Shown: positions 6,767 to 13,642 of the stretch, in pieces
How positions within the stretch are numbered: the first letter of the stretch is position 1
Layout: the number at the start of each line of letters is the position of its first letter
Assembly: GCA_903924445.1 (NCBI GenBank)
Contig: CAIYBQ010000310.1
Coordinates: forward strand, 1-13,642
Reading direction: 5' to 3'
Source: an uncultured Armatimonadota bacterium
GTDB lineage: Bacteria > Armatimonadota > Armatimonadia > Armatimonadales > Armatimonadaceae
Length of the DNA: 13,642 nucleotides
Notes under the pieces: generated by a model
The model's database searches: none
The model's input: only the letters and a program-made list of their open reading frames with translations
Told to the model about the DNA's origin: nothing
Program-made: the position numbers and the translations under genes

Positions 6767-8217
6767 AGCAAACACATCGGCATACCGATTCCTGGATTTG
6801 TACCCGCTCCGACAAAGAACAGGTTTTTTACTTTCCGGCTGCGAGCTGGCGGACGCATAAAGCTGGATTGAGACAGAGTGTGCGCCTGACCACCAAGCGC
6901 ATTTCCAAGCCATGCACAGTAGTCATTGGAAAAATCCTCGCCGCAATAAAACCTTTGAACCACGACGCGCTCTCGAACTCCATCGATGGAAAAGGATTGC
7001 TCAAGAATGTCAAGTAACCGCTCGGTACACTCTCGCTTCAATTCCGGTGTCCACGTTAGTCCAGTTGGACATGGCATCAGAATGAAGAGATTTGTGTGGC
7101 CGCTTGGCGCAACCGTTGGATCTGTCTTACTTGGGCAGGAGACATAGATGCTTGGATCTGTCGGCAAGGTATGCCCGTGGAAGAGCTCTGAAAAACTCAA
7201 ATCCCAGTCATCCGGGAATAAAAGAGTATGGTGTTCAAGCATCGGCGCTTCACCGCGGATACCCAGATACAAAATGGCCGCACTCGGTGCCGGTCGCTTC
7301 TTAGACCAGTAGTTTTGATCAAGACTCTGAGACTCTTTGGGCAGAAGAACCGTCTCCACCTGGTGATAATCAGAGTTCGCCACAACGATGTCAGCATCGA
7401 TTATCCGACCATCGGTGAGCGTGACGGACCGTGCTGAGCCTCTCTCGACGTCAATAGAGCTCACATCGGCGCCTGTCGTGATTGTCCCACCGGCTTTCGT
7501 GATGATATTAGCCATTGCGGTAACGATGGCCCCGATCCCACCATCTGGATAATGCACTCCCATGGCAAAATCAACGTAGTTCATCGCTGAAAAAACGCCG
7601 GGTGTCTCCTTGGGAGCATTTCCCAGAAAAAGGGTTTGGTAGGCAAGAAAGCGTCTAACGGTATCGTTCTTGAACCACTTTGATAGATGCTTCTCCATTG
7701 AGATTAGGACAGGTAAACCCCAGCCATCCCGCATTGTCGCGAGCGTCATGTAGTGGAAGAAGGTGTCGGCATTCCGAGCCATGAATGACCTGAGGCTCCG
7801 GTCATAGTGACTCTTACTTGTTTTGATGTAAGCGGTAAGACTCTTACTGCTTCCAGGGAAGAACCGGTCAAGAGTCGCTCCATCGCGCACGGTGTCCGAG
7901 AACATGTCAACGGGAGCATCGCTTCCCGCTAAGTAGACCCGGTAGGATGGTGAGAGCCGCTTCGTAGGAAGAACAGTGTCAACATCTTGGCTACAGAGTT
8001 TGAAGAAGTGCTCGAAGATATCAGGCATGAGGTACCAGGATGGCCCCATATCAAAGCGAAAACCGTTTTCGGTCCACACGCGGGCTCTGCCACCGAGTGT
8101 CTCATTACGCTCAAGTAGCTGCACGGATAGTCCAGCACACGATAAGAGGGCAGCGGCAGCGAGTCCGCCAAAACCACCGCCAATAATGACAACCTTAGAT
8201 GATTTGGTTAGTTTCAC
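6691..8217 (-). CDS. crtI: Phytoene desaturase (carotenoid biosynthesis)
   Basis: FAD-dependent desaturase that introduces double bonds into phytoene, giving neurosporene or lycopene-type products at the membrane; 508 residues. The N-terminal dinucleotide-binding motif is VVIIGGGFGGLAAA (9-22), followed by LLERNETLGGRARV. The substrate region begins with FDMGPSWYLMPD, as in actinobacterial CrtI. The C-terminal CrtI signature NLFFVGAGTNPGIGMPMCLLSAEML starts near residue 465. I chose GTG 8217, whose first base is the last base of the crtB stop (TAGTG); TTG at 8226 is an in-frame alternative adding three residues. No clear ribosome binding site is seen, so coupling to crtB is likely. The number of desaturation steps cannot be read. 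Part of its 3' end is duplicated downstream. Confidence 0.95.
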   Translation of the reverse strand: MKLTKSSKVVIIGGGFGGLAAAALLSCAGLSVQLLERNETLGGRARVWTENGFRFDMGPSWYLMPDIFEHFFKLCSQDVDTVLPTKRLSPSYRVYLAGSDAPVDMFSDTVRDGATLDRFFPGSSKSLTAYIKTSKSHYDRSLRSFMARNADTFFHYMTLATMRDGWGLPVLISMEKHLSKWFKNDTVRRFLAYQTLFLGNAPKETPGVFSAMNYVDFAMGVHYPDGGIGAIVTAMANIITKAGGTITTGADVSSIDVERGSARSVTLTDGRIIDADIVVANSDYHQVETVLLPKESQSLDQNYWSKKRPAPSAAILYLGIRGEAPMLEHHTLLFPDDWDLSFSELFHGHTLPTDPSIYVSCPSKTDPTVAPSGHTNLFILMPCPTGLTWTPELKRECTERLLDILEQSFSIDGVRERVVVQRFYCGEDFSNDYCAWLGNALGGQAHTLSQSSFMRPPARSRKVKNLFFVGAGTNPGIGMPMCLLSAEMLVKRLFKTGGPGLLKQLPHI

Positions 8218-9119
8218 TAGTGACAAAGCGCCAATCGACGCTTACCAAAGATCATCAGCTTATGTGCCGTCGATGTATGGACTCGGCCTTTGAACACATT
8301 GTAGTCGTTAGCTTCAATACGATCCAAAATGGCTTCATATATGTCAGCTGCTAATGCAACGCCAAATTGGCATCCAGGTGAGAGGTGCTTTATTCCAGAC
8401 CTACCCACTTTATAAAGCGATCTCGTATGGGAGACCAAGTCCCTGATGGCAGCCTTCCAGTTGTCATCTGCGACCTGATGGATGATGGCATCATGGGATG
8501 AATCGTAGCGACGTAACATGTCAGATGGCAAGTATATTCTGCCGCGTTGTTCAAAGTCCGCCTGCACATCTCGTAAGAAGTTCGTCATTTGAAACGCTTC
8601 ACCCAGCGCGCGTGCCGTTGGAATAGCATCCGGATGTGTCGCTCCGCAGACAAGAGCCATCATTTCACCGACGACACTTGCACTTCCATGCATATAAGCA
8701 TTGAGCTCAGCATAAGAGTGATAGCGCTTGATACGGGTGTCGCTTAGCATCGCTGTAAAGAAGTCATCAACAAGGCTGCGAGGCATGTTGTAGCGGTTCA
8801 TCACGTATCGCATCATCCGAAACGCTGGATGGCAGTCATCGGTCCCTGAATCGTAAGCGATCTGCCAGGATTTGATCCAATCGAGAAGCGCAGCGGATGC
8901 CTGTTCATCGCTCAAACCTTGCTCGTCTACGATGTCATCCGGTAAACGAACGAATGCATATATCGCGTAGGTTACATCGCGTACTTCGCGTGGGAAGAAG
9001 CGGATTCCAGCACTAAAACTTTTCGCATGCTTATGAGTAAGTGTTTTCGCAAAACGTAAGTCGTCATCCCAATCCCTATAGGTTTTATGTCCTTGTGTCA
9101 GTGATTGAGGTGGTGCCAC
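8217..9119 (-). CDS. crtB: Phytoene synthase
   Basis: Condenses two geranylgeranyl diphosphates to phytoene, the first committed carotenoid step. At 300 residues it is a typical length. Both Asp-rich, Mg-diphosphate-binding motifs of the squalene/phytoene synthase family are present: DDIVDE at 61-66 and DVQADFEQRGRIYLP at 184-198. AKSFSAGIRFFP (32-43), YAIYAFVRLPDD and the NFLRD stretch (180-184) also fit. The start is GTG 9119, with GGAG 7 nt upstream as a ribosome binding site. It is followed by crtI with a 1-nt overlap, so the pair turns GGPP into a desaturated carotene. No GGPP synthase, cyclase or other crt gene is in the window, so they must lie elsewhere. Confidence 0.95.
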   Translation of the reverse strand: MAPPQSLTQGHKTYRDWDDDLRFAKTLTHKHAKSFSAGIRFFPREVRDVTYAIYAFVRLPDDIVDEQGLSDEQASAALLDWIKSWQIAYDSGTDDCHPAFRMMRYVMNRYNMPRSLVDDFFTAMLSDTRIKRYHSYAELNAYMHGSASVVGEMMALVCGATHPDAIPTARALGEAFQMTNFLRDVQADFEQRGRIYLPSDMLRRYDSSHDAIIHQVADDNWKAAIRDLVSHTRSLYKVGRSGIKHLSPGCQFGVALAADIYEAILDRIEANDYNVFKGRVHTSTAHKLMIFGKRRLALCH

Positions 9120-9143
9120 AGCTTACTCCGGTGCTTGATACGA

Positions 9144-9152
9144 AACATAACA
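9144..9152 (-). promoter_or_regulatory. Candidate promoter of crtB-crtI, extended -10
   Basis: TGTTATGTT on the minus strand fits TGn plus a -10 of TATGTT (9149-9144). Transcription would begin near 9137, leaving about 18 nt that contain the GGAG site. No good -35 is seen. An alternative, TTGCTA with 16 nt to TATCAA (9140-9135), would leave almost no room for the ribosome site. The 67 bp between crtB and the preceding terminator must hold the promoter if crtB is independently transcribed. Confidence 0.3.
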
Positions 9153-9186
9153 CGTTTAGCAAATGTTAGTTCCAGAAATGTTAATG

Positions 9187-9221
9187 AAAAAAACGCCTCC
9201 ATGGCGATGCCATGGAGGCGT
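9187..9221 (-). terminator. Intrinsic terminator of the Fe-S carrier gene
   Basis: A perfect 13-bp stem (arms 9193-9205 and 9209-9221) closes a 3-nt loop. In the minus direction it is followed by seven T (9193-9187). It begins 23 nt after the stop of the Fe-S carrier gene and insulates crtB from upstream transcription. The other strand has no T-run. Confidence 0.92.
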
Positions 9222-9244
9222 CTACGAGATATGGGGATTAGTGA

Positions 9245-9679
9245 CTAACCTTTGCTTGGGCAGCTACCACATCCGCCAGTGATCGTTCGTCCTTCTGTGT
9301 CATCTTCAACAGAGAAGGAGGACCCACATCCACAGGACTTGACAGCATTCGGGTTTTCTACCTTGAAGCCGCCGCCCATCGCTGTCGTCACGTAGTCAAC
9401 AACCGCGCCTTGAAGGTACTTGATGTCCATAGGGGCGAGGACAACCTCGACACCGCTTGTGGAGAAAACCTCATCACCTTCATCGATGCTCTCATCCAGC
9501 GCGAGTCCGTATTGCAGACCACTGCATCCGCCACCTGCAACATAGACGCGTAGACGAATACCATCAGGGTTTCCCTGCTGCTCAAGGATATCCATGACCT
9601 CTTGAGCCGCACGCTCTGTCAAAGAGAGTGGGCAGGAGCTGTCCATTACTTCCGTCGATACTTCCAGCGCGATAGACAT
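9245..9679 (-). CDS. Iron-sulfur cluster carrier, IscA/ErpA (HesB) family
   Basis: A-type carrier that receives Fe-S clusters and passes them to target enzymes in the cytoplasm; 144 residues from ATG 9679. The three invariant cysteines are present: C52 in AGGGCSGLQYG and C116/C118 in KSCGCGSSF. The fold segments SLTERAAQEVM and MDIKYLQGAVVDYV fit the family. After the usual end (SSF) there is an unusual tail of about 22 residues, acidic then ending GGCGSCPSKG, which adds a CGSC pair (C137, C140). The start is backed by AGGGA about 9 nt upstream; an in-frame GTG would add 15 residues but lacks such a site. It has its own promoter and terminator. QueG, an Fe-S enzyme encoded nearby, is a plausible client. 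I cannot decide between IscA and ErpA by name. Confidence 0.92.
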   Translation of the reverse strand: MSIALEVSTEVMDSSCPLSLTERAAQEVMDILEQQGNPDGIRLRVYVAGGGCSGLQYGLALDESIDEGDEVFSTSGVEVVLAPMDIKYLQGAVVDYVTTAMGGGFKVENPNAVKSCGCGSSFSVEDDTEGRTITGGCGSCPSKG

Positions 9680-9709
9680 ACAATCGTTCCCTTGATTAAC
9701 ATTTGGAAT

Positions 9710-9727
9710 GCCGTGAATAACCACGGC
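9710..9727 (-). other. Hairpin at the 5' end of the Fe-S carrier mRNA
   Basis: GCCGTG (9710-9715) and CACGGC (9722-9727) form a perfect 6-bp stem with a 6-nt loop. It would lie only a few bases from the transcript start predicted from the -10 at 9738-9743, about 30 nt before the ATG. A 5' hairpin can protect mRNA from decay. No T-run follows, so it is not a good nadE terminator. Confidence 0.4.
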
Positions 9728-9737
9728 GACACATACA

Positions 9738-9766
9738 AGTATACCGAATCACCGACTCGGATGTTC
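9738..9766 (-). promoter_or_regulatory. Promoter of the Fe-S carrier gene with operator-like inverted repeat
   Basis: On the minus strand TATACT (9743-9738) is a good -10. The 17 bp immediately upstream (9744-9760) form an imperfect inverted repeat, CCGAATC-ACC-GACTCGG on the plus strand, with six of seven arm positions complementary. The -35 position (9766-9761, GAACAT) is poor, which suggests a weak or activator-dependent promoter. The predicted transcript has a leader of about 52 nt with a ribosome site. Confidence 0.45.
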
Positions 9767-9784
9767 CGTCATTAATGGAATTTC

Positions 9785-11800
9785 CTATTCGTTAGGATTT
9801 TGATCAATAAGATTTCTTACTTCTCGGTGTGCATCCCGCAAATTCTCCAACCACAATTCACAGCTGGCATCACTTGGCATCCGCCAATCACCACGCGGGG
9901 AAAGACTCCCACCGCTGCCAACTTTAGGACCATTTGGGATACAGGTGCGTTTGAACTGATTCTGAAAGAAGCGTCTTATAAACAGCTCAAGCCACTTTGC
10001 AAGTTCATCTGAGTGGTACGTTGAACCCCACGCTTGTTGCAGCAAGTAATAAATCTTGGCTGGCGTAAAGCCAAACCGGGTGAAGTAGTAAAGAGCAAAG
10101 TCCTGAAGGGCATAGGGGCCAACCTTTGCTTCTGTCCGCTGCGATGGCTCAGCTTCACCATCGGTGCCTGGAATCAACTCTGGCGAAATTTCAGTTTTGA
10201 CAATGTCCAAAAGAACTTTGCGCAAGACGGGGGTGCTGCTAACATCATCGGCTAGCCATCGAATCAGATATTGGATGAGCGTTTTCGGAACGCTGCAATT
10301 CACGGAGTAATGGCTCATATGGTCTCCAACACCATACGTACACCAACCTAGTGCGAGCTCGGATAAATCCCCTGTGCCAATAACGATTCCACCGACATGG
10401 TTTGCGAGTCTGAACAGATGACTTGTTCGCTCCCCGGCCTGTACATTTTCGAAAGTCACATCGTAGATGGGCTCGCCATTAACAAAAGGATGACCAATGT
10501 CCTGCAGCATTTGCATACAGCTTGGGCGGATATCAACGGTGGATGCATCCATTCCAAGGAGGGACATCAATGCAGTTGCTTGATCAAGTGTCCGCGCCGA
10601 TGTTGCAAATCCGGGCATCGTCACGGCGGTGATTTGGCTTCGAGTCCAGCCAAGGGCATCGGCGGCTCGGCAGCATACCAAGGCTGCATGCGTAGAGTCG
10701 AGGCCTCCAGATATTCCAATGACCATCCGTTGTACGCCAGATGACTTTAGGCGCTGAACAAGGCCGGCAACCTGAATCTGATAGACCTCTTCACAGCGTT
10801 GGTCACGTTGCCCGTGATCCGATGGCACATAGGGGAACTGTGCGACAGTGCGTTGCAGAGGAACGTGATCCGTGCAGTGAGCAGTGACTGTCTTGATAAT
10901 GCGCTTTGGTTTAGGTCCATCAAAAGTATGAAACTTCAATCGGTCATGGTGTAGACGGTCGATGTCAATGTCTGCGACGGTAAGCTTCGATGATGCATCC
11001 AGCCAAGACTGATGCTCTGCGAGAAGGGACCCGTTTTCTGCGAGGATGCAATGTCCATCCCAAGCAACATCGTTGGAAGATTCCCCTGGCCCACCGGATG
11101 CATACGCATAGGCACAAATCAACCTTGCGGAAAGGCTTGTTATCAGCTGTCGACGGTAATCAGGCTTTCCCGTCGTAACATTGGATGCCGATAGGTTGCA
11201 GATAATGGTTGCTCCTGCAAGCGCCAGCTGGGTCGATGGAGTATCGGGAACCCAAGCATCTTCGCAGATCTCGACTCCGACAAGCTTCGAAACATCATCG
11301 CCTAGCTGAAACAATATATTTCGGCCAAAAGGCACGCTTTGGCCATTGATTACAATGTCTGACGTGTCGCCATCAAACGCAGTGAAGTATCTTGGCTCGT
11401 AATACTCCCGATATCCGGGTAGATGTTGTTTGGGGACAATACCGATGATGTGACCATTGTTTATCCCAATGGCACAGTTGTAAAGCTTTGCACCTACACG
11501 AATCGGAGCACCAACGAAGCACAACAGCTTGGTGCCTACAGTGGCATCACAAATCACCTGAAGTGCATCCGTAACGGCATCCACTAACACGGTTTGCTGA
11601 AACAACTCATCACATGTGTAGCCTGTAAGCCCAAGCTCCGGCGTTACCAAGACTTGAATGTGATCAGCCTGCGCATCATGCATCAGCTGCACGATAGAGG
11701 AAGCATTTGCTTTGGGATTTGCGATTGTGATAGCAGTGCTGGCAACAGCAACTCGGACAAAACCGTGGCGAAACGGGCTGTCAAACGGTATGAGTGACAT
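9785..11800 (-). CDS. nadE: Glutamine-dependent NAD+ synthetase
   Basis: Converts nicotinate adenine dinucleotide to NAD+ using ATP and ammonia released from glutamine, the last step of NAD synthesis. It is 671 residues, close to the long actinobacterial form. The N-terminal nitrilase-type glutaminase domain (about 10-290) shows the catalytic triad: E55 in TPELGLTGY, K124 in PKQHLPGYREYYE and C179 in GVEICEDAW. The C-terminal synthetase domain (about 335-660) has the PP-loop SGGLDS (364-369), GTGDLSELALGWCTYGVGDHMSHY (475 onward) and KTLIQYLIRW. HGFVRVA near the N-terminus is typical of this group. The start ATG 11800 lies only 8 nt from a TACAAT -10, so the mRNA is probably leaderless. The Fe-S carrier gene follows after 105 bp. 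No clear terminator is seen between them. Confidence 0.97.
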   Translation of the reverse strand: MSLIPFDSPFRHGFVRVAVASTAITIANPKANASSIVQLMHDAQADHIQVLVTPELGLTGYTCDELFQQTVLVDAVTDALQVICDATVGTKLLCFVGAPIRVGAKLYNCAIGINNGHIIGIVPKQHLPGYREYYEPRYFTAFDGDTSDIVINGQSVPFGRNILFQLGDDVSKLVGVEICEDAWVPDTPSTQLALAGATIICNLSASNVTTGKPDYRRQLITSLSARLICAYAYASGGPGESSNDVAWDGHCILAENGSLLAEHQSWLDASSKLTVADIDIDRLHHDRLKFHTFDGPKPKRIIKTVTAHCTDHVPLQRTVAQFPYVPSDHGQRDQRCEEVYQIQVAGLVQRLKSSGVQRMVIGISGGLDSTHAALVCCRAADALGWTRSQITAVTMPGFATSARTLDQATALMSLLGMDASTVDIRPSCMQMLQDIGHPFVNGEPIYDVTFENVQAGERTSHLFRLANHVGGIVIGTGDLSELALGWCTYGVGDHMSHYSVNCSVPKTLIQYLIRWLADDVSSTPVLRKVLLDIVKTEISPELIPGTDGEAEPSQRTEAKVGPYALQDFALYYFTRFGFTPAKIYYLLQQAWGSTYHSDELAKWLELFIRRFFQNQFKRTCIPNGPKVGSGGSLSPRGDWRMPSDASCELWLENLRDAHREVRNLIDQNPNE

Positions 11801-11808
11801 GATGCATG

Positions 11809-11814
11809 ATTGTA
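11809..11814 (-). promoter_or_regulatory. Promoter of nadE, -10 element adjacent to the start codon
   Basis: TACAAT on the minus strand (11814-11809) is followed by 8 nt and then ATG 11800. Initiation about 7-9 nt past the -10 would give a transcript with zero to two leader bases. The nearest -35-like TTGAAA is 20 nt upstream, which is too far to be ideal. No ribosome binding site precedes the ATG, which agrees with leaderless translation. Confidence 0.45.
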
Positions 11815-11892
11815 TCGTTTTGCCGCGAATGGTTTTTCAAGTCCTCAACGTAGATGCTTTGCTTACGCTCGAGGTTATGAAGGTATGCAACG

Positions 11893-12942
11893 ATGTTGCC
11901 AACTGAGACCAAGGAACAGCTTCGGGATGCCCTATTAGCGTGTGGATTTTCGCAGGTTGGGTTTACGGACACTTTACCAAGTCGGCATCAGAGCTATTGG
12001 CGAGCATGGACCAATGCCGGTTATGCCGGAGAAATGCTGTGGCTATCGACACGCAGGGAGCTTCGCACGGGACATTTGGGTGTCCCTGAGCTCCTCGCTG
12101 GTGCGCAAACGGCCATTGTACTAGCGGTTTCTTATAACCACGCATGCAATGAAGCAGGTCCTTCGGATGGAATAATTGCCAAATATGCACAGGGATTGGA
12201 TTATCACCGCGTTATTCGTTCGATTACGAACCGAGGGATGAAGGTCGTTGAAGAGTTCATTCCAGGATCGGTATCACGGGCAACAACGGACTCAGCACCT
12301 ATTCCTGAGCGGGAGCTTGCCGTCCGCGCTGGCATCGGCTGGCAGGGACGCCACACAAATGTCATCGTTCCTGGATTTGGTAACTATGTCTTTTTGTCTG
12401 TCATCCTGACAACAGCATTGATTGAACCGGATACACCAGATTCCAAGATGGGGAATTGCGGAGGGTGTACTAAATGCCTTCAGGTTTGTCCAACGGGAGC
12501 ACTTGTCGCGCCCAATGTTCTGGATCCACGTCGATGCATCAGCTACTGGACCATTGAGGCGAAGGAAAGCATTCCGCTAGAGATTAGGCCATTGATGGGA
12601 AATCGAATCTTTGGCTGCGATATCTGCATTGATGTTTGTCCTTGGAACTCGCTTGCATCGGTGGAGCAGCTCACAGCCTTCGATTGGAAACCAAGCTTTG
12701 GGGCACTTGATTTAGGAAATCTCTTTACGAATTTGTCATCCGATGAATGGTTTGAGCAAACATTTTTGGGTACGCCGGTTCTACGAACAGGCCGGGCAGG
12801 TCTGCGTCGCAATGTAGCCGTGGCCATTGGTAACACACATGACGTTAGCCTCATACCTGTACTTCAAGTGGGTTTAAATGATGAGTCAGGAATCGTGCGC
12901 GAACATGTCGAATGGGCGTTGGAAGCGCTAGTGACTTCGTAG
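11893..12942 (+). CDS. queG: Epoxyqueuosine reductase
   Basis: Cobalamin- and Fe-S-dependent enzyme that reduces epoxyqueuosine to queuosine in tRNA wobble position 34; 349 residues. The catalytic Asp is D133 in TTDSAPIPERELAVRAGIGW. Two ferredoxin-like clusters are set by C189, C192, C195, C199 (CGGCTKCLQVCP) and C242, C245, C249 (CDICIDVCPWN), with C215 probably the remaining ligand. The C-terminal part (about 297-345) is a HEAT-like repeat (GRAGLRRNVAVAIGN...), as in full-length QueG. The usual GWIGKNT after the active site reads GWQGRHT here. ATG 11893 has GAAGG with a 9-nt spacer. It is divergent from nadE (92 bp between starts) and ends 1 bp from a convergent peptidase gene. No other queuosine gene is in view. 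Confidence 0.94.
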   Translation: MLPTETKEQLRDALLACGFSQVGFTDTLPSRHQSYWRAWTNAGYAGEMLWLSTRRELRTGHLGVPELLAGAQTAIVLAVSYNHACNEAGPSDGIIAKYAQGLDYHRVIRSITNRGMKVVEEFIPGSVSRATTDSAPIPERELAVRAGIGWQGRHTNVIVPGFGNYVFLSVILTTALIEPDTPDSKMGNCGGCTKCLQVCPTGALVAPNVLDPRRCISYWTIEAKESIPLEIRPLMGNRIFGCDICIDVCPWNSLASVEQLTAFDWKPSFGALDLGNLFTNLSSDEWFEQTFLGTPVLRTGRAGLRRNVAVAIGNTHDVSLIPVLQVGLNDESGIVREHVEWALEALVTS

Positions 12943-12943
12943 A

Positions 12944-13642
12944 CTATCTGGCCGACTTAACGATTTCGATGATCCAGGCAACATTTCCATGGAGCGCAGA
13001 GACGGTACAAAACTCATCATGAGTATGGATGAGCTGCATTCCTGTTGCGAGAACTGCTGTCGGAATACCAAAACCATTGAAATGGTTGGCATCTGTGCCT
13101 CCACCTGACTCTCTGAACTGCGGTGGAAAACCTAAGGATGATGCAGCTTGCGCTGCAAGGCTAATGACAGGGAAGTCATTTGTCAGGTGGTATGCGGGAT
13201 AACTGTTTGTCGTCCGGATACTCACTGTGGCTCCCATTTTAGCCGCTTCAACTTCAAAAGCTGTTTTGATTGTCGAAAGCTGCTTTTCTAGTTTAGTCTG
13301 GTTGCGTGAGCGTGCCTCCGCAATGATGGTTACGGTGTCTGGAACAACATTGCGTGCTTGACCACCAGTGATCACACCAACATTGTTTGTTGTTTCAGCA
13401 TCGATACGCCCGACAGGAAAGGATGCGATTGCCTTTGCAGCGGCAACAATTGCGTTGATGCCCTTTTCAGGCTCTGCACCTGCGTGTGCGGCTTTCCCAT
13501 GAACGGTGATTTCAAGGCATTCAGATGCTGGAGCAGCTGTCACGATTGAACCAAGTGGCGGCCCACCATCTAGGACAAAACCATATTGACTGGTTAGCAT
13601 TGTTTGATCGATGTTAGCTGCACCAACAAGTCCGATCTCTTC
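12944..13642 (-). CDS. M20 family metallopeptidase, PepT-like (5' part beyond window)
   Basis: Zinc-type exopeptidase related to tripeptidase T and YqjE, cytoplasmic. The last 232 residues are visible; the open frame continues past 13642, so the first in-frame Met (13600) is not the start. The visible part opens with EEIGLVGAANID, holding the catalytic base Glu and the metal-bridging Glu. The dimerisation (lid) domain follows, from about APASECLEITVHGKAAHAG to the VVPDTVTIIAEARSRN strand. Then the second half of the catalytic domain carries ESGGGTDANHFNGFGIPT and the C-terminal metal-ligand region GMQLIHTHDEF. Roughly 130-160 N-terminal residues with the first metal ligands are missing from view. 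It is convergent with queG, the two stops being separated by one base. Peptide specificity cannot be inferred. Confidence 0.9.
   Translation of the reverse strand, partial: EEIGLVGAANIDQTMLTSQYGFVLDGGPPLGSIVTAAPASECLEITVHGKAAHAGAEPEKGINAIVAAAKAIASFPVGRIDAETTNNVGVITGGQARNVVPDTVTIIAEARSRNQTKLEKQLSTIKTAFEVEAAKMGATVSIRTTNSYPAYHLTNDFPVISLAAQAASSLGFPPQFRESGGGTDANHFNGFGIPTAVLATGMQLIHTHDEFCTVSALHGNVAWIIEIVKSAR

Noticed and set aside
9761..9784. TTCC...GGAA dyad after nadE as a terminator
   Set aside because: Only four pairs and no T-run in either direction.
10397..10744. A 115-codon plus-strand frame inside nadE
   Set aside because: Antisense to the conserved synthetase domain, with no independent support.

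Overview
This is a bacterial chromosome segment of about half GC by eye. Genes are tightly packed on both strands, GTG starts are frequent, and there are no RNA genes, insertion sequences or CRISPR arrays. The core block rpsB-tsf-pyrH-frr, a fused glutamine-dependent NAD synthetase, an actinobacterial-looking phytoene desaturase and two apparently leaderless promoters point towards Actinobacteria or a related lineage. No single marker here settles the phylum. Phytoene synthase and desaturase show that the organism makes a carotenoid.

Layout. (1) 1-3170, minus strand: a three-gene ABC importer operon of the BMP/nucleoside type (ATPase nupO-like, permease nupP-like, permease nupQ-like cut by the window edge). 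The substrate-binding lipoprotein is not in view. (2) 3171-3347: a compact divergent promoter region with an extended -10 element on each strand, then a structured rpsB leader. (3) 3348-6463, plus strand: rpsB, tsf, pyrH, frr. There is a 10-bp hairpin between rpsB and tsf, and 4-nt ATGA overlaps at tsf/pyrH and pyrH/frr. (4) 6464-6690: the frr terminator inside an imperfect tandem duplication that also carries a decayed copy of the crtI 3' end. (5) 6691-9119, minus strand: crtB then crtI, joined by a 1-nt TAGTG overlap. (6) 9187-9679, minus strand: an IscA/ErpA-type Fe-S carrier with its own promoter, operator-like inverted repeat, 5' hairpin and strong terminator. (7) 9785-11800, minus strand: nadE, probably leaderless. 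(8) 11893-12942, plus strand: queG (epoxyqueuosine reductase). (9) 12944-13642, minus strand: 3' part of an M20 metallopeptidase, convergent with queG across a single base.

Together these are mainly housekeeping functions: translation, UMP phosphorylation, NAD synthesis, Fe-S assembly (which QueG needs), tRNA modification, nucleoside-like uptake, peptide turnover and carotenoid synthesis. I see no convincing undescribed multi-gene system. The most notable points are the duplicated frr-crtI junction, the asymmetric ATPase with one degraded composite site, and the promoter architecture (extended -10 elements, leaderless starts, and an inverted repeat that exactly fills a promoter spacer).
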